From Nitrospira sp. (GTDB taxonomy: Bacteria; Nitrospirota; Nitrospiria; Nitrospirales; Nitrospiraceae): a stretch of 64,000 nucleotides of DNA. How positions within the stretch are numbered: the stretch's first letter is position 1; each line of letters begins with the position of its first letter. The stretch lies in assembly GCA_015903945.1 (NCBI GenBank), contig JABMDL010000010.1, forward strand, positions 1 through 64,000. The letters are read 5' to 3'. This document shows, in pieces, positions 45,515-54,706 of this stretch. The notes beneath the pieces are model-generated. The model saw only the letters and a list, made by a program, of their open reading frames with translations, was not told the origin of the DNA and did not search any database. Position numbers and translations under genes: made by a program.

Positions 45515-46531
45515 ATGAACCCCTCCTTTTCCAGCTACTTGGTCAACGATGTGTTCGGCGACCCCGGCGTCTACGTGGACATTCGCTGGTCCAAGCGGGC
45601 ACTGCTCTTCGACCTCGGACACAACGACGGATTGGGCCCTACCAGGCTCTTGCGGGCCGGCGAAATTTTCATCTCCCACACCCATATGGACCACTTCATC
45701 GGATTCGACTCCGTACTTCGAATCGCCCTGGGGCGTGGGAAGACGCTCCGACTGTTCGGTCCGCCCGGCCTGATCGACAACGTGCAGGGCAAGCTCCGCG
45801 GGTATACCTGGAATCTTGTGGACGGCTACCCACTCACCATCGACGTTCAGGAATTCCACGAGCGCGAAATTCAACGGACGACTTTTCTCGCGAGTACCGG
45901 CTTCCAACCGTCGGACCGAACCAGCACACCGGCGCCGCGCCAGGATGGTCCGCTGGTCACGGTGCTCGAAGACCCGATGTTCATCGTCAAGGCCGTCGCG
46001 TTGAATCATCGAATTCCCTCATTCGCCTATTCCTTGGAAGAACAGTTTCACATCAACGTCAACAAGCAGAAGCTGCATGAGGCCGGGCTGCGGGTTGGCG
46101 CGTGGCTCACAGAGGTGAAGCAACACATCTGGAAAGGGAAGCCGGATGATTTCCGATTCCCGGTGGCACTCTACGACGAGCACCGCCGGGAAGATCGGGA
46201 ATTCGTGCTGGGAGAGGTCAAGGAGCAGTTCTTGACGATCTCACGGGGACAGAAGATCGCCTACGTAGTCGATGCGCGGCACGATGAAGAGAACGAAGCG
46301 AGGATCGTGACGCTTGCCCAGGGCGCGGACGTCTTCTATTGCGAATCGCCCTATCTGGACGTCGATGCCGAAAAGGCCCGTGACCGATACCATCTGACTG
46401 CGAGGCAGGCAGGACTCATGGCGCGCAAAGCTCAGGTCCGCGATCTGGTTGTATTTCATTTCTCTCCGCGCTATACCGGCCAGGGCGACTCACTGGAACG
46501 GGAAGCGATGGAAGCATTTCAGGGAGAGTAA
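45515..46531 (+). CDS. Metallo-beta-lactamase-fold hydrolase, RNase Z-like
   Basis: A 338-residue protein with the HxHxDH motif in ISHTHMDHFIGFDSVL and the later ligand pattern KIAYVVDARHDEENEAR and VVFHFSPRYTGQ. The order resembles ribonuclease Z, but the tRNA-binding exosite is not obvious. The ATG at 45515 is chosen over an upstream GTG at 45500. It lies between the CPBP-like gene and a DUF3147 gene. Confidence 0.8.
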   Translation: MNPSFSSYLVNDVFGDPGVYVDIRWSKRALLFDLGHNDGLGPTRLLRAGEIFISHTHMDHFIGFDSVLRIALGRGKTLRLFGPPGLIDNVQGKLRGYTWNLVDGYPLTIDVQEFHEREIQRTTFLASTGFQPSDRTSTPAPRQDGPLVTVLEDPMFIVKAVALNHRIPSFAYSLEEQFHINVNKQKLHEAGLRVGAWLTEVKQHIWKGKPDDFRFPVALYDEHRREDREFVLGEVKEQFLTISRGQKIAYVVDARHDEENEARIVTLAQGADVFYCESPYLDVDAEKARDRYHLTARQAGLMARKAQVRDLVVFHFSPRYTGQGDSLEREAMEAFQGE

Positions 46532-46545
46532 GGAGGAGCGATTTC

Positions 46546-46884
46546 GTGAATGATCTCGTGAAGTATGCCTTGTATTTTCTGCTGGGCGGCACAATCGTCA
46601 GTGTCTCGACCTACCTCGGCTCACAAGGCAAATCGTTTCTCGCCGCCTTCGCCAGCACGTTTCCCGCCATCACCGGCGCGACGTTTGTCCTCATCTATCT
46701 GAACGGGGGCAACGACGCGATCGTCAGTTACGCCAAGAATCTTTTATGGTTCGTCCCGCCCTGGATCGTCTACGTGACCACGATGATCGTGGGCATTCCC
46801 CGTTTCGGCTTCTGGCCCGCTATGGTCGGATCACTCGTGTTGTATATGGGCTGCATAGGCGCCTTACGGCTCTGGCTGCGCTGA
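46546..46884 (+). CDS. DUF3147-like small membrane protein
   Basis: A 112-residue protein with four membrane helices (about residues 6-24, 34-52, 62-82 and 88-110). It starts with GTG preceded by AAGGAGGAG. The pattern LLGGTIVSVSTYLGSQGKSFLAAFASTFPA resembles the DUF3147 family. Function unknown. It sits 14 bases after the metallo-beta-lactamase-fold gene. Confidence 0.65.
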   Translation: MNDLVKYALYFLLGGTIVSVSTYLGSQGKSFLAAFASTFPAITGATFVLIYLNGGNDAIVSYAKNLLWFVPPWIVYVTTMIVGIPRFGFWPAMVGSLVLYMGCIGALRLWLR

Positions 46885-46974
46885 GTCCAATAGCCAACGC
46901 CCTCCTCAAATCCTCATTGAAGGGATCGGGCGAGGCTGCTAGGATTTCCCATTTTCTCGTTGGGAGCCCATGCT

Positions 46975-49833
46975 GTGAAGCCTTCCCCTATGGCCTCGGA
47001 TCGGCCTTCCGTCCTCATCATCGAAGGCGCCCGGCAGAATAATCTCAAGAACATCTCGCTCCAGATTCCCCACGATACAGTCACAGCCATTACCGGCGTC
47101 TCCGGATCGGGGAAATCCTCCTTGGCGTTCGACACCCTGTTTGCCGAAGGCCAATGGCGATACGTCGAATCGCTCTCAACCTACGCCCGCATGTTTCTCG
47201 ATAAAGTGGCCCGCCCCGACGTGGACCGCATCCTGAATGTGCGCCCGGCCATCGCGATCGAACAGAAGAATCAGGTACGCACGGCCCGTTCGACCGTCGG
47301 CACCACCACGGAAATTGCCGATCTCTTGCGGCTGCTCTTTGCCAAGATCGGCAAGCCGACCTGTCCGGATTGCCGTCAGGAAGCCCGCTCGTTTCATCCG
47401 GATGCGGTCACGGAGGACCTGCTCCGGCAGTTCCCGGAGACCAGAGCGATGGTGTTGTTTCCGATCACTCCGCCATCGGCAAAGACGGAAGCATCGTTCA
47501 TCCAATCGCTACTCACCCGTGGGTTTACAAGGCTGAAAGTAGGCGGCGACATTGTTTCGCTCCAAGAGATCACCCCCTCATCGCTCCACAAGCAGCAGGC
47601 TCTCCACGTGGTCCTCGACCGCCTGATCATCAGGGAGATCGACCGGTCACGGCTGGCTGAGGCCGTGGAAACCGCGTTGCGCGAAGGCGAGGGGCATTGT
47701 GTCATAGAGATCATCGGTCACGGCCTTCAGACCTACAGCACCAGCTTTCTGTGCCAAGGCTGCGGCCGGACGTTCGAACCGCTCCGGCCTATCCTCTTTT
47801 CATTCAACCACCCGCTCGGCGCATGCCCCGAGTGCAAAGGATTCGGCAACGTCCTGCGCTACGATCCGGAGTTGGTGATTCCGGACCACAACAAATCACT
47901 CGTCCAAGGCGCCATCGAGCCCTGGAGCAAGCCCAGCGCCGATTGGTGGCAACAACAGATGTTGCTCGCCATGAAACGGAAAGGCGTTGACCTCACCGCG
48001 TCATACCGGCTGCTCCCGAAAGACATCCAGCAACTGCTTTGGACCGGCGATAAATCATTCGATGGCATCGACGATTTCTTCGAGTACCTCGAAGGCAAGC
48101 GGTACAAGCTGCACGTGCGGGTACTGCTCAGCCGCTACCGCACACCCTTCGATTGTCCGGGTTGCCGAGGCAGCCGTCTCAAGCCGGACGCCCGATTCGT
48201 CAAGATCGCCGGCTGTGATATTCACGACGTCTCGGGGCTCACCATCGAACAGGTGGCCGCATGGCTGGAATCATTGCCCCTACGCCCCACGGAACAGGAC
48301 GTTGCTAAGGACATCCTGCGGCAATTGCACGCAAAACTCGGTTTCCTCCTGCGAGTCGGTCTCGGCTACCTGACGCTCGCCCGGCAAACGAAGACACTGT
48401 CGGGCGGTGAAGCGCAGCGGGTATCGCTCGCCAGCCAGCTCGGGGCCCGGCTGGTCGGCACGCTGTATGTGCTCGACGAGCCCACGATCGGGCTGCATGC
48501 GCGGGACACAGACTTGCTCGCCGGTATCCTCAAAGACCTGGCGGCAGCCGGCAATACCGTCGTAGTCGTCGAGCATGACCGGCATATGATCGAGTCGGCC
48601 AATTATGTGGTTGAAATGGGGCCGCGATCGGGAGAACAGGGCGGACGCATCGTCTGCGCCGCTCCCTTCGAGACCTTCGTACGCGATCCTCATGCCACAA
48701 CCGCCCGCTATCTTCGCGGAGAAGACTCCATTCCGCTGCCGAAATCTCGGCGCCCCGGATCAGGACAATTCCTTGTCGTCGCCGGCGCGGCGGAACACAA
48801 CCTCAAAGACCTCCTCGTGCGTATCCCGCTCGGCATGTTCGTTTGCGTGACCGGCGTCTCAGGTTCCGGCAAGAGTACCTTGGTGGAGGATACCCTGTAC
48901 CGCGCACTCGCCCGTGCCTTTCGCATCGAGTCGCTCCCCATGGGCCGCTTCACAGCTATCAAGGGCATCGAACATCTCAAGGGCGTTCGGCTCATCGACC
49001 AGCAACCGATCGGCCGCACCCCACGCTCCAATCCCATCACCTATCTGAAAGCCTTCGACGATATCCGCCAGTTGTTTGCCGGTGAACGGGAGGCAATCCG
49101 CCAAGGGCTGACGGCAGGCCACTTCTCCTTCAACACACCCGGCGGACGGTGCAACCGGTGCGAAGGGGCCGGCGTCGAAAAGCTGGAGATGTATTTTTTC
49201 GAAGACATCTACGCTCCCTGCGAACTGTGCGAGGGGAAACGGTTCACGCCGAAGGTCCTCGGCATTCGTTATCGGGACAAGACGATTTCAGATGTCCTCG
49301 CCATGACGATCGATGAGGCCCTGTCGTTTTTCACCGGCACGCCGAAGCTCCAAGAACGGTTGCACTTGCTGTCGTCGATCGGCCTGGGTTACCTGCGCCT
49401 CGGCCAGGCAGCAACAACCCTCTCAGGCGGCGAAGCCCAGCGGTTGAAAGTCGCGGCAGAGTTGATCCACGGCAGGGGACTGTCCCCGCTGGGGGCTGTC
49501 CCCCTGAAGCCAAGTGGGGACAGGCACCGCGACAGCCGGAGCCCGTCCCCTGGCGTACTCTACATTATGGATGAACCCACGACGGGCCTGCATTTCGACG
49601 ACATCAAGAAGTTGCTGGCCGTCTTACACAAGCTTGTGAATGCCGGCAACACCCTCGTGGTGGTGGAACATAATCTCGACGTGATTAAGTCGGCCGATTG
49701 GATCATCGATCTCGGCCCGGAAGGCGGCGCAGCCGGCGGACAGATCGTGGCGGAAGGGCGGCCGGAACAAGTAGCCAAGGTAGCGGCATCCCATACGGGA
49801 CGGTTTCTGGCGAAGATTCTAGCGGATGGCTAG
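46975..49833 (+). CDS. uvrA: Excinuclease ABC subunit A
   Basis: DNA-damage sensor of nucleotide excision repair. I use the GTG at 46975, which has GGGAG eight bases upstream (952 residues); a TTG at 46960 opens the frame and an ATG at 46990 is another option. Two ABC modules are present: GVSGSGKSSLAFDTLFAEGQ with LSGGEAQRVSLASQLG, and GVSGSGKSTLVEDTLY with LSGGEAQRLKVAAELI. Zinc-finger cysteines lie in CPDC and CNRCEGAG. About 23 residues of repeat-derived sequence are inserted between the second signature and Walker B (YIMDEPTTGLH); see findings. Confidence 0.96.
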   Translation: MKPSPMASDRPSVLIIEGARQNNLKNISLQIPHDTVTAITGVSGSGKSSLAFDTLFAEGQWRYVESLSTYARMFLDKVARPDVDRILNVRPAIAIEQKNQVRTARSTVGTTTEIADLLRLLFAKIGKPTCPDCRQEARSFHPDAVTEDLLRQFPETRAMVLFPITPPSAKTEASFIQSLLTRGFTRLKVGGDIVSLQEITPSSLHKQQALHVVLDRLIIREIDRSRLAEAVETALREGEGHCVIEIIGHGLQTYSTSFLCQGCGRTFEPLRPILFSFNHPLGACPECKGFGNVLRYDPELVIPDHNKSLVQGAIEPWSKPSADWWQQQMLLAMKRKGVDLTASYRLLPKDIQQLLWTGDKSFDGIDDFFEYLEGKRYKLHVRVLLSRYRTPFDCPGCRGSRLKPDARFVKIAGCDIHDVSGLTIEQVAAWLESLPLRPTEQDVAKDILRQLHAKLGFLLRVGLGYLTLARQTKTLSGGEAQRVSLASQLGARLVGTLYVLDEPTIGLHARDTDLLAGILKDLAAAGNTVVVVEHDRHMIESANYVVEMGPRSGEQGGRIVCAAPFETFVRDPHATTARYLRGEDSIPLPKSRRPGSGQFLVVAGAAEHNLKDLLVRIPLGMFVCVTGVSGSGKSTLVEDTLYRALARAFRIESLPMGRFTAIKGIEHLKGVRLIDQQPIGRTPRSNPITYLKAFDDIRQLFAGEREAIRQGLTAGHFSFNTPGGRCNRCEGAGVEKLEMYFFEDIYAPCELCEGKRFTPKVLGIRYRDKTISDVLAMTIDEALSFFTGTPKLQERLHLLSSIGLGYLRLGQAATTLSGGEAQRLKVAAELIHGRGLSPLGAVPLKPSGDRHRDSRSPSPGVLYIMDEPTTGLHFDDIKKLLAVLHKLVNAGNTLVVVEHNLDVIKSADWIIDLGPEGGAAGGQIVAEGRPEQVAKVAASHTGRFLAKILADG
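49475..49556 (+). repeat. GGGGAC/GTCCCC repeat DNA inside uvrA
   Basis: GGGGAC-T-GTCCCC (49475-49487) is followed by GGGGGCTGTCCCC, GGGGACAGGCACC and GTCCCC. The cluster of short palindromes is unlike the rest of uvrA and matches words after the M28 gene at 41466. It keeps the reading frame and adds LSPLGAVPLKPSGDRHRD. Confidence 0.7.
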
Positions 49834-49912
49834 CAAGAGCCAAGTCTTGTAGTTGGCTGAACAAACCGCTACTCTAGCGGGGAATGGTACAGCACATGGG
49901 TAACGTCCGTGA

Positions 49913-51298
49913 TTACTGATCCGATTTTCCGTTCACTGGCTTCACCTGCTCGTCGGCCAGCTTCTTGTGCAGATACTTCCTGCTGAATGTCGTGACGGCG
50001 AAAGCCAGGCCAAGGGCGATGGGGACGAAGATGGCTGATGCCAGGTTGGCGTTGGCCAGCCAGCCCATTTCAGAGAATCCTTTGAACACGTACCCCATCA
50101 ACCCAGCCAGATAGTAGGCAATCACGATCACCGATAGCCCTTCGACCGTGTGCTGCAGGAGCACCTGGCTCTTGGTTGTCTTATCCACACTTTGGAGCAG
50201 CGTCAGGTTCTGCGCCTCGACGATCAGGTCAACGCGCGTACGGATGATGCCGATAATCCCTTCAAACCCGTTTCGCAAGGTGTCGATCCGTTTCAAGAGC
50301 TGCTGATACCCCTCGGCGACACCGGTAATTCCCTTGAGAACATAGTCGGAGATGGGACGATAGGCCTCCAGCGGTTTCTCTCCCAACGACGCCAGCGTCG
50401 AATGCACGATCTTGTCGTACGGCACCGCGGCCGACAATTCGAAATGTAGCTTGCCGGCCATGCGGTTCGTCTTCAGCAAATCCTGCGTGAGACTGTTCAG
50501 CCATCGTTGCAAGGTCTGCGAATCGGCATGGCCGATATGGTTAGTGATGATTTCGCGCTGTTGCAGATGGACCTGTTCGAATTTATAGACCTGATCGACC
50601 GCCGCGGAAAACAGCGGCTTCTGCATCAACAGCAGATGATAATAGGTCTCGATCCGCACCAGGACATCGACGACCTCTTTCAGGTGCGACGGATTCGAAC
50701 GAGGAGACCCGACGGTCACCCAATACCGTTCCCTCCCCTGTTCATCCGGTGTAAAACTAGTGAGCACGCTCGTGTGTTCGTCGAGGATATGGCTCCCGTA
50801 CAGGACCCGACCGGGAAGCAGCGATCGCACGCGCTCTGGCGATGGCGGCATGTCCGGCGTCAAGACAATATCCAACCGGCAGACTTCCACCCCCAAGGCC
50901 GTCCCGGGAAATCGATAGCCCGGGAACGCCAACGGTCCGAATGCGACGCCGCTAGTTCCAGGTGGAGGAAGATGCCACAACTGGTAATTGTAATACTCGG
51001 TATGGGCCTGCCAGATGACAATGAGGCGGTCGCCGCTCTCCACTTCCTTGACGCCGTACCCGAAGGTATCCCGCAAGACGGCGGTTTCTGCACCAATCTT
51101 GAGGGCCTCCAGCAGCGATTGGAATTCCGAGCGGCTCTGTGGTCGCTGGGTCGGCGGGTCCGACATGCGGAAGGCCTTGTAATGCACATGCGCGGGGGCT
51201 CGCAGCCAGTCGATCAGGGGAATCTGAGGCTGCTCGTGCAGCTTTCTCAACAGCACATCGGTTGCCGGACGCCCCACTGGCGGCTGATTCACGTTCAC
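49913..51298 (-). CDS. DUF3422-family membrane protein
   Basis: A 461-residue protein. The N-terminal soluble part (RPATDVLLRKLHEQPQIPL, HVHYKAFRMSDPP) and FGYGVKEVESGDRLIVIWQAHTEYYNYQ match DUF3422. Two membrane helices follow near residues 390-415 and 425-445. The overall arrangement resembles a CorA-like fold with a long helical stalk, but transport has not been shown for the family. It is followed by a lipoprotein gene on the same strand, ten bases upstream. Confidence 0.8.
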   Translation of the reverse strand: MNVNQPPVGRPATDVLLRKLHEQPQIPLIDWLRAPAHVHYKAFRMSDPPTQRPQSRSEFQSLLEALKIGAETAVLRDTFGYGVKEVESGDRLIVIWQAHTEYYNYQLWHLPPPGTSGVAFGPLAFPGYRFPGTALGVEVCRLDIVLTPDMPPSPERVRSLLPGRVLYGSHILDEHTSVLTSFTPDEQGRERYWVTVGSPRSNPSHLKEVVDVLVRIETYYHLLLMQKPLFSAAVDQVYKFEQVHLQQREIITNHIGHADSQTLQRWLNSLTQDLLKTNRMAGKLHFELSAAVPYDKIVHSTLASLGEKPLEAYRPISDYVLKGITGVAEGYQQLLKRIDTLRNGFEGIIGIIRTRVDLIVEAQNLTLLQSVDKTTKSQVLLQHTVEGLSVIVIAYYLAGLMGYVFKGFSEMGWLANANLASAIFVPIALGLAFAVTTFSRKYLHKKLADEQVKPVNGKSDQ

Positions 51299-51307
51299 TC
51301 CTTCTAC

Positions 51308-52525
51308 TTATAATCCCGGCCGCTTTTCAGCGGTCACGTATACATCGAGGACTTGTTCCGCCCGCCTCACGTCAAGTTGCAAAACCTTTCCCGCTTCAAC
51401 TCGGCACAGCCCCTTCGCCTCGCGTTCAGTCTTGATCCCTGACAGCGGCTCGCCGTTGCACGCCACGACACGATCGCCGACCTTGAGCCCGGCCTTTTCA
51501 GCCGGCAGACCTCCTCGCAACTCCCTCACCAAATAGAATCGTCCCCCTTGCTCTTCCTGCAACTCCCAGTAAACACCGATCCGCCCGGACCCCAACAGTC
51601 CGGCCTGCGTGCCGAACTGGGTAAGTATTCGATGTATGATCAGGCGCGCGGAGCTTTCCGGATTGTCGTTCGTTGGATCGGTAAGATGTCCTTGCCCGCT
51701 GAACAGGAGCAGGCCGGTTTCCACATCGATCATCCGCAAGGCCAACGACACGCTGTTGGTGCGCTCCTGCTCATGCCGTTCCCATTGCTGCACCTCCCCG
51801 ACGATGACGGCTTGTGCCCCAACCAACTTACCGATTTTCAGCGCATTCGCGTCGTCGGCATGGGTCAGCTGGATGACCTGCTCCCGCAACACGTCGTCCA
51901 GCTGAGCCCGTTCGACCATATGCACATCAAGATCCAGCATCAGGGTGGTCACGATGCCTGCCACTCGGGAGCCGGTTCCTTGCGCGCCGGCGGCATCGTC
52001 AAACAGCATCACCGCCATCGTCTGGTACCGACCAATCGTGTCTCGATCAATCGGCCCTCTCCCCGAGACCACCGGCTCCGGTCTCGCCCAAGACCCGCCT
52101 CCACCGGAAGGCGCGCCGACTGCAACGCACGCACGCCGCCTCTGCGCGATGGCGGTCGGCACTCCCCAGGCACAGAGCTCGTTGTCAATCAGCACGACAT
52201 GCTGCGGCTGCTCGCGTTGATCGGACAGGAAGTTCGTGATCGGATAGACGAGGCAGCCGCCAACCCACATCGAGAGCGGACAATAGGCCAACTCGTACCA
52301 CCACTGCTTCCTGGTTGTGAGGGAATACTCCCAAACCAGCACCCGCCCATCGTCCTTGAGCACGCGGTCCGGATGCCCGATGTGATCAAGCACCTGCGCC
52401 TTGGTCATGGGGACGGCAAGCCGATCCAGCTTCGCCTCGGACTTGATCAGGGCATAGCCGACTCCGCAGCCTGACATCAGCATCCACACCAGGAGCATGA
52501 TTGCACCGCTCAGGATCGATCGCAT
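51308..52525 (-). CDS. Lipoprotein with BamE-like, CsgG-like and PDZ domains
   Basis: I use the ATG at 52525, which begins a lipoprotein signal (MRSILSGAIMLLVWMLMSGCG, lipobox LMSGC; 405 residues). Domains in order: a BamE/SmpA-like unit (MTKAQVLDHIGHPDRVLKDDG, residues about 40-100); a CsgG-like unit (VMLFDD...GIVTTLMLDLDVHMVERAQLDDVLREQ, about 165-290); and a PDZ domain at the end (RGGLPAEKAGLKVGDRVVACNGEPL). I know no standard family with this order. It is probably outer-membrane anchored. Confidence 0.75.
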   Translation of the reverse strand: MRSILSGAIMLLVWMLMSGCGVGYALIKSEAKLDRLAVPMTKAQVLDHIGHPDRVLKDDGRVLVWEYSLTTRKQWWYELAYCPLSMWVGGCLVYPITNFLSDQREQPQHVVLIDNELCAWGVPTAIAQRRRACVAVGAPSGGGGSWARPEPVVSGRGPIDRDTIGRYQTMAVMLFDDAAGAQGTGSRVAGIVTTLMLDLDVHMVERAQLDDVLREQVIQLTHADDANALKIGKLVGAQAVIVGEVQQWERHEQERTNSVSLALRMIDVETGLLLFSGQGHLTDPTNDNPESSARLIIHRILTQFGTQAGLLGSGRIGVYWELQEEQGGRFYLVRELRGGLPAEKAGLKVGDRVVACNGEPLSGIKTEREAKGLCRVEAGKVLQLDVRRAEQVLDVYVTAEKRPGL

Positions 52526-52609
52526 GCGCGCGCCATGCCTCTCAGCCGTCGGCATGTAAAGAGCGTAGCACTCCGTTGGGAACGGCTGCAATGGAGATCG
52601 TGCGGGAAA

Positions 52610-53170
52610 TCAATTGGAGGAGGGATCGAACGGCATATCTGCGTAAGGCCGATAGGACTCATCCAGCGTGCGCAATAACTCACCCCAGACCAACTCGGGG
52701 TCTGTTTCAAACACCCACTTGGGATCAGCAGGCACCAGAATCCACGAACCGGTCTTCATCTCGTTTTCCAATTGCCCTGGCCCCCACCCCGAATAGCCCA
52801 GATACGCGCGGAATGATTCCTTGCTGCCGGTCTCGGTCAGAATCCGCTCCACCATGCCTATATCGCCACCAAGACACACCCCGTCGAACACGGGATGTGC
52901 ATTCTCTGGAAACTGGCTACCCCGATAGAGCAGCATGACCTGGTTCGTCTGCACCGGACCGCCGGCGTAGAGCACGTGGCCGGCCCCTTCGATGATCGGC
53001 ACCTGCGGCAGCGCTTCAGAAATAGACATGGCCGTCGGACGGTTGACCACCATACCCAAAGCACCTTCCGGCCCATGTTCGCACAGCAGCACCACCGTCT
53101 GACGGAAATTGGGGTCGCGCAGACTAGGGGCGGCAATCAGAAAGATACCTTTGCCGAGTTTCGGTTCCAT
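52610..53170 (-). CDS. YqgE/AlgH family protein
   Basis: A 186-residue protein of family UPF0301. FLIAAPSLRDPNFRQTVVLLCEHGPEGALGMVVNRP and YLGYSGWGPGQLENEMKTGSWI are the family's two conserved blocks. AlgH was first linked to alginate regulation in Pseudomonas, but the molecular role is unknown. AGGA is seven bases upstream. It is a single gene, flanked by the lipoprotein gene and a repeat element. Confidence 0.93.
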   Translation of the reverse strand: MEPKLGKGIFLIAAPSLRDPNFRQTVVLLCEHGPEGALGMVVNRPTAMSISEALPQVPIIEGAGHVLYAGGPVQTNQVMLLYRGSQFPENAHPVFDGVCLGGDIGMVERILTETGSKESFRAYLGYSGWGPGQLENEMKTGSWILVPADPKWVFETDPELVWGELLRTLDESYRPYADMPFDPSSN

Positions 53171-53231
53171 GCAGAAATCCTACCGCGCCTGTCTCCTCCG
53201 CGCAAGCCTGAATCCCACTGGATGTTTGTTC

Positions 53232-53313
53232 CTCGTGAAGCGTATCTCGTATCTGGCAAGCAAAGAGATGGACTCTTCCGTCTGTCCTGCGCTTCACGCT
53301 TCACGAGATACGA
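53232..53313. repeat. Dispersed intergenic inverted repeat, copy B
   Basis: CTCGTGAAGCGT (53232-53243) with the complement at 53296-53307, followed by GATACGA, and an internal CGTATCTCGTATCT. This is the same family as copies at 38766 and 56595. Confidence 0.7.
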
Positions 53314-53376
53314 ACGACGAAGCGCGGAACAGCGGATCGGCGATTACGGGGCGAAGAAGCGTATAGGTCATGCAGG

Positions 53377-54168
53377 CTATGTCTTATAAAGCGCTGCACG
53401 GCGATCGCGCAACAGATCGTTATACCGATTCAGATGTTTGTTGCGCGCTTCGGTGGGATCGATGTCGAGCACGGCAAGATCTTCGCCGTCGCGGGAAGCC
53501 CGATACCGGATGACACCCTTGGGTGTGACGATCTCGCTATTCCCGATGTAGGTCAACCGGTCCTTCCCTCCACGGGCTTCGCTGCCGATGCGATTGCAGG
53601 TAATGGCAAACACTCGATTCTCCAGACATCGCACCGGCATGGAATCCGGGCAGTTCGGCAGCACGAGGTTGGACGGATGACAAATGATGTCGGCCCCCTG
53701 CAGGGCCAGGGAACGGGCCGCTTCGGGGTAGTACCAATCGAAACAAATCATCACGCCGATCTTCGCCACGCCGATATCCCATACTTGAAATCCGCTATCA
53801 CCCGGCGTGAAGAACAGGGTTTCTTCATAAAACAGGTGTGTTTTGCGATAGCAGCCGAGAAACCCGGATGGTCCCACGATGACCGCGGAGTTGTAGCAGT
53901 GTGAACCGGATTGTTCCGGCAGACCGGCGACAATGTGCATCCGGCGTCGTTTGGCCACATCCACCAAGCGGCGGACCGTCTGGCCGTCAGGGACCGGTTC
54001 GGCCAGCCCCTGCGCCTCCTCCTGCGACACGAATTGGTAGCCCGACGCAAATAGCTCCGGCAGAACGATGAGGTCGGCCTCCGTCTGCTCCAGCCTTGCC
54101 GTCACCCGATCGAGATTCTTGGCCACTTCGCCAAACAGCGGATCGTATTGATAGAACCCAACGCGCAT
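53377..54168 (-). CDS. Nitrilase-superfamily carbon-nitrogen hydrolase
   Basis: I use the ATG at 54168 (MRVGFYQYDPLFGEVAKNLD, 263 residues). The catalytic triad is visible: Glu in LIVLPELFASGYQF, Lys in CYRKTHLFYEE and Cys in VMICFDWYYPEAARSLALQGADI. This is an amidase of the omega-amidase or N-carbamoyl-type branch; the substrate cannot be told. NRIGSEARGGKDRLTYIGNSEIVTPKG is also typical. It may be a repair enzyme for metabolites. Confidence 0.9.
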   Translation of the reverse strand: MRVGFYQYDPLFGEVAKNLDRVTARLEQTEADLIVLPELFASGYQFVSQEEAQGLAEPVPDGQTVRRLVDVAKRRRMHIVAGLPEQSGSHCYNSAVIVGPSGFLGCYRKTHLFYEETLFFTPGDSGFQVWDIGVAKIGVMICFDWYYPEAARSLALQGADIICHPSNLVLPNCPDSMPVRCLENRVFAITCNRIGSEARGGKDRLTYIGNSEIVTPKGVIRYRASRDGEDLAVLDIDPTEARNKHLNRYNDLLRDRRAALYKT

Positions 54169-54228
54169 GGTGTACCGCACTTCATATGAGAACGGGCAGG
54201 GAGTAATCCCTGCCCGTTCCACGATTAC

Positions 54229-54257
54229 CAGCCGTCAGCTCACAGCCGTCAGCTCTA
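54229..54257. repeat. Short tandem repeat downstream of the SmbP-like gene
   Basis: CAGCCGTCAGCTCACAGCCG followed by TCAGCTC: the 13-14-base word is repeated about twice in direct orientation. It lies between the SmbP-like gene and the nitrilase gene. No terminator T-run. Confidence 0.5.
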
Positions 54258-54269
54258 AATTGCTCGCCC

Positions 54270-54617
54270 CTACTTCACTTCGGCCAAGTGCGTCGCGCCA
54301 CCGTCCGCGTGATCCTTGCACGCATCGGCATGCCCGGCCTTGCCGTGCGTTACGGCTTCTTTCAAATGCTTCACACCTTCGTCCAAATGGGGATTTTTCA
54401 CGCCGGCGGCCTGCGCGTGCTTGAGCGCTTCCTCCGCATGCTGGACGCAAGCATCCGCATGCCCTTCCTTCCCGTGCGACGCGGCTCCTCGCGCATGCTC
54501 CACCGCTTCATCGACATGTTTGTTCCCGGCGAGCGCCACCCCGCTCAACATCGGCAAACCGGCGAGCGCCCCGACCGCAGCCAGCACCAACGCACCCTGC
54601 CCGATCTTGATTCTCAT
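54270..54617 (-). CDS. SmbP-like small metal-binding protein
   Basis: I use the ATG at 54617, with GGAGG upstream and a clean signal peptide (MRIKIGQGALVLAAVGALAG..., ending near GVALA; 115 residues). The mature part has two related halves: HVDEAVEHARGAASHGKEGH and HLDEGVKHLKEAVTHGKAGH, each followed by ADAC. Histidines recur every few residues. The small periplasmic metal-binding protein SmbP of Nitrosomonas has the same helical, histidine-rich pattern. Each half here also has one cysteine. It is probably a periplasmic copper or other transition-metal buffer. Confidence 0.75.
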   Translation of the reverse strand: MRIKIGQGALVLAAVGALAGLPMLSGVALAGNKHVDEAVEHARGAASHGKEGHADACVQHAEEALKHAQAAGVKNPHLDEGVKHLKEAVTHGKAGHADACKDHADGGATHLAEVK

Positions 54618-54677
54618 TGCCGCCTCCTCCATAGTTAGAACTTGATGCATCAGCCACATCACATCGATCGTGCGTTC

Positions 54678-54706
54678 ACCTTACACAGCGTTCCCAACCC
54701 TGTCAA
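54678..54706 (-). promoter_or_regulatory. Candidate promoter of the SmbP-like gene
   Basis: Minus strand TTGACA (54701-54706), 17-base spacer, TAAGGT (54678-54683). The -35 is perfect and the -10 weak, a layout that often needs an activator. It overlaps the last codons of the sulfurtransferase gene. The leader would be about 55 bases. Confidence 0.45.

Noticed and set aside
49834-49912. Terminator between uvrA and the DUF3422 gene
   Set aside because: Short hairpins AGCCAA...TTGGCT and CCGCTA-ctc-TAGCGG exist but have no T-run, so I do not call a terminator.
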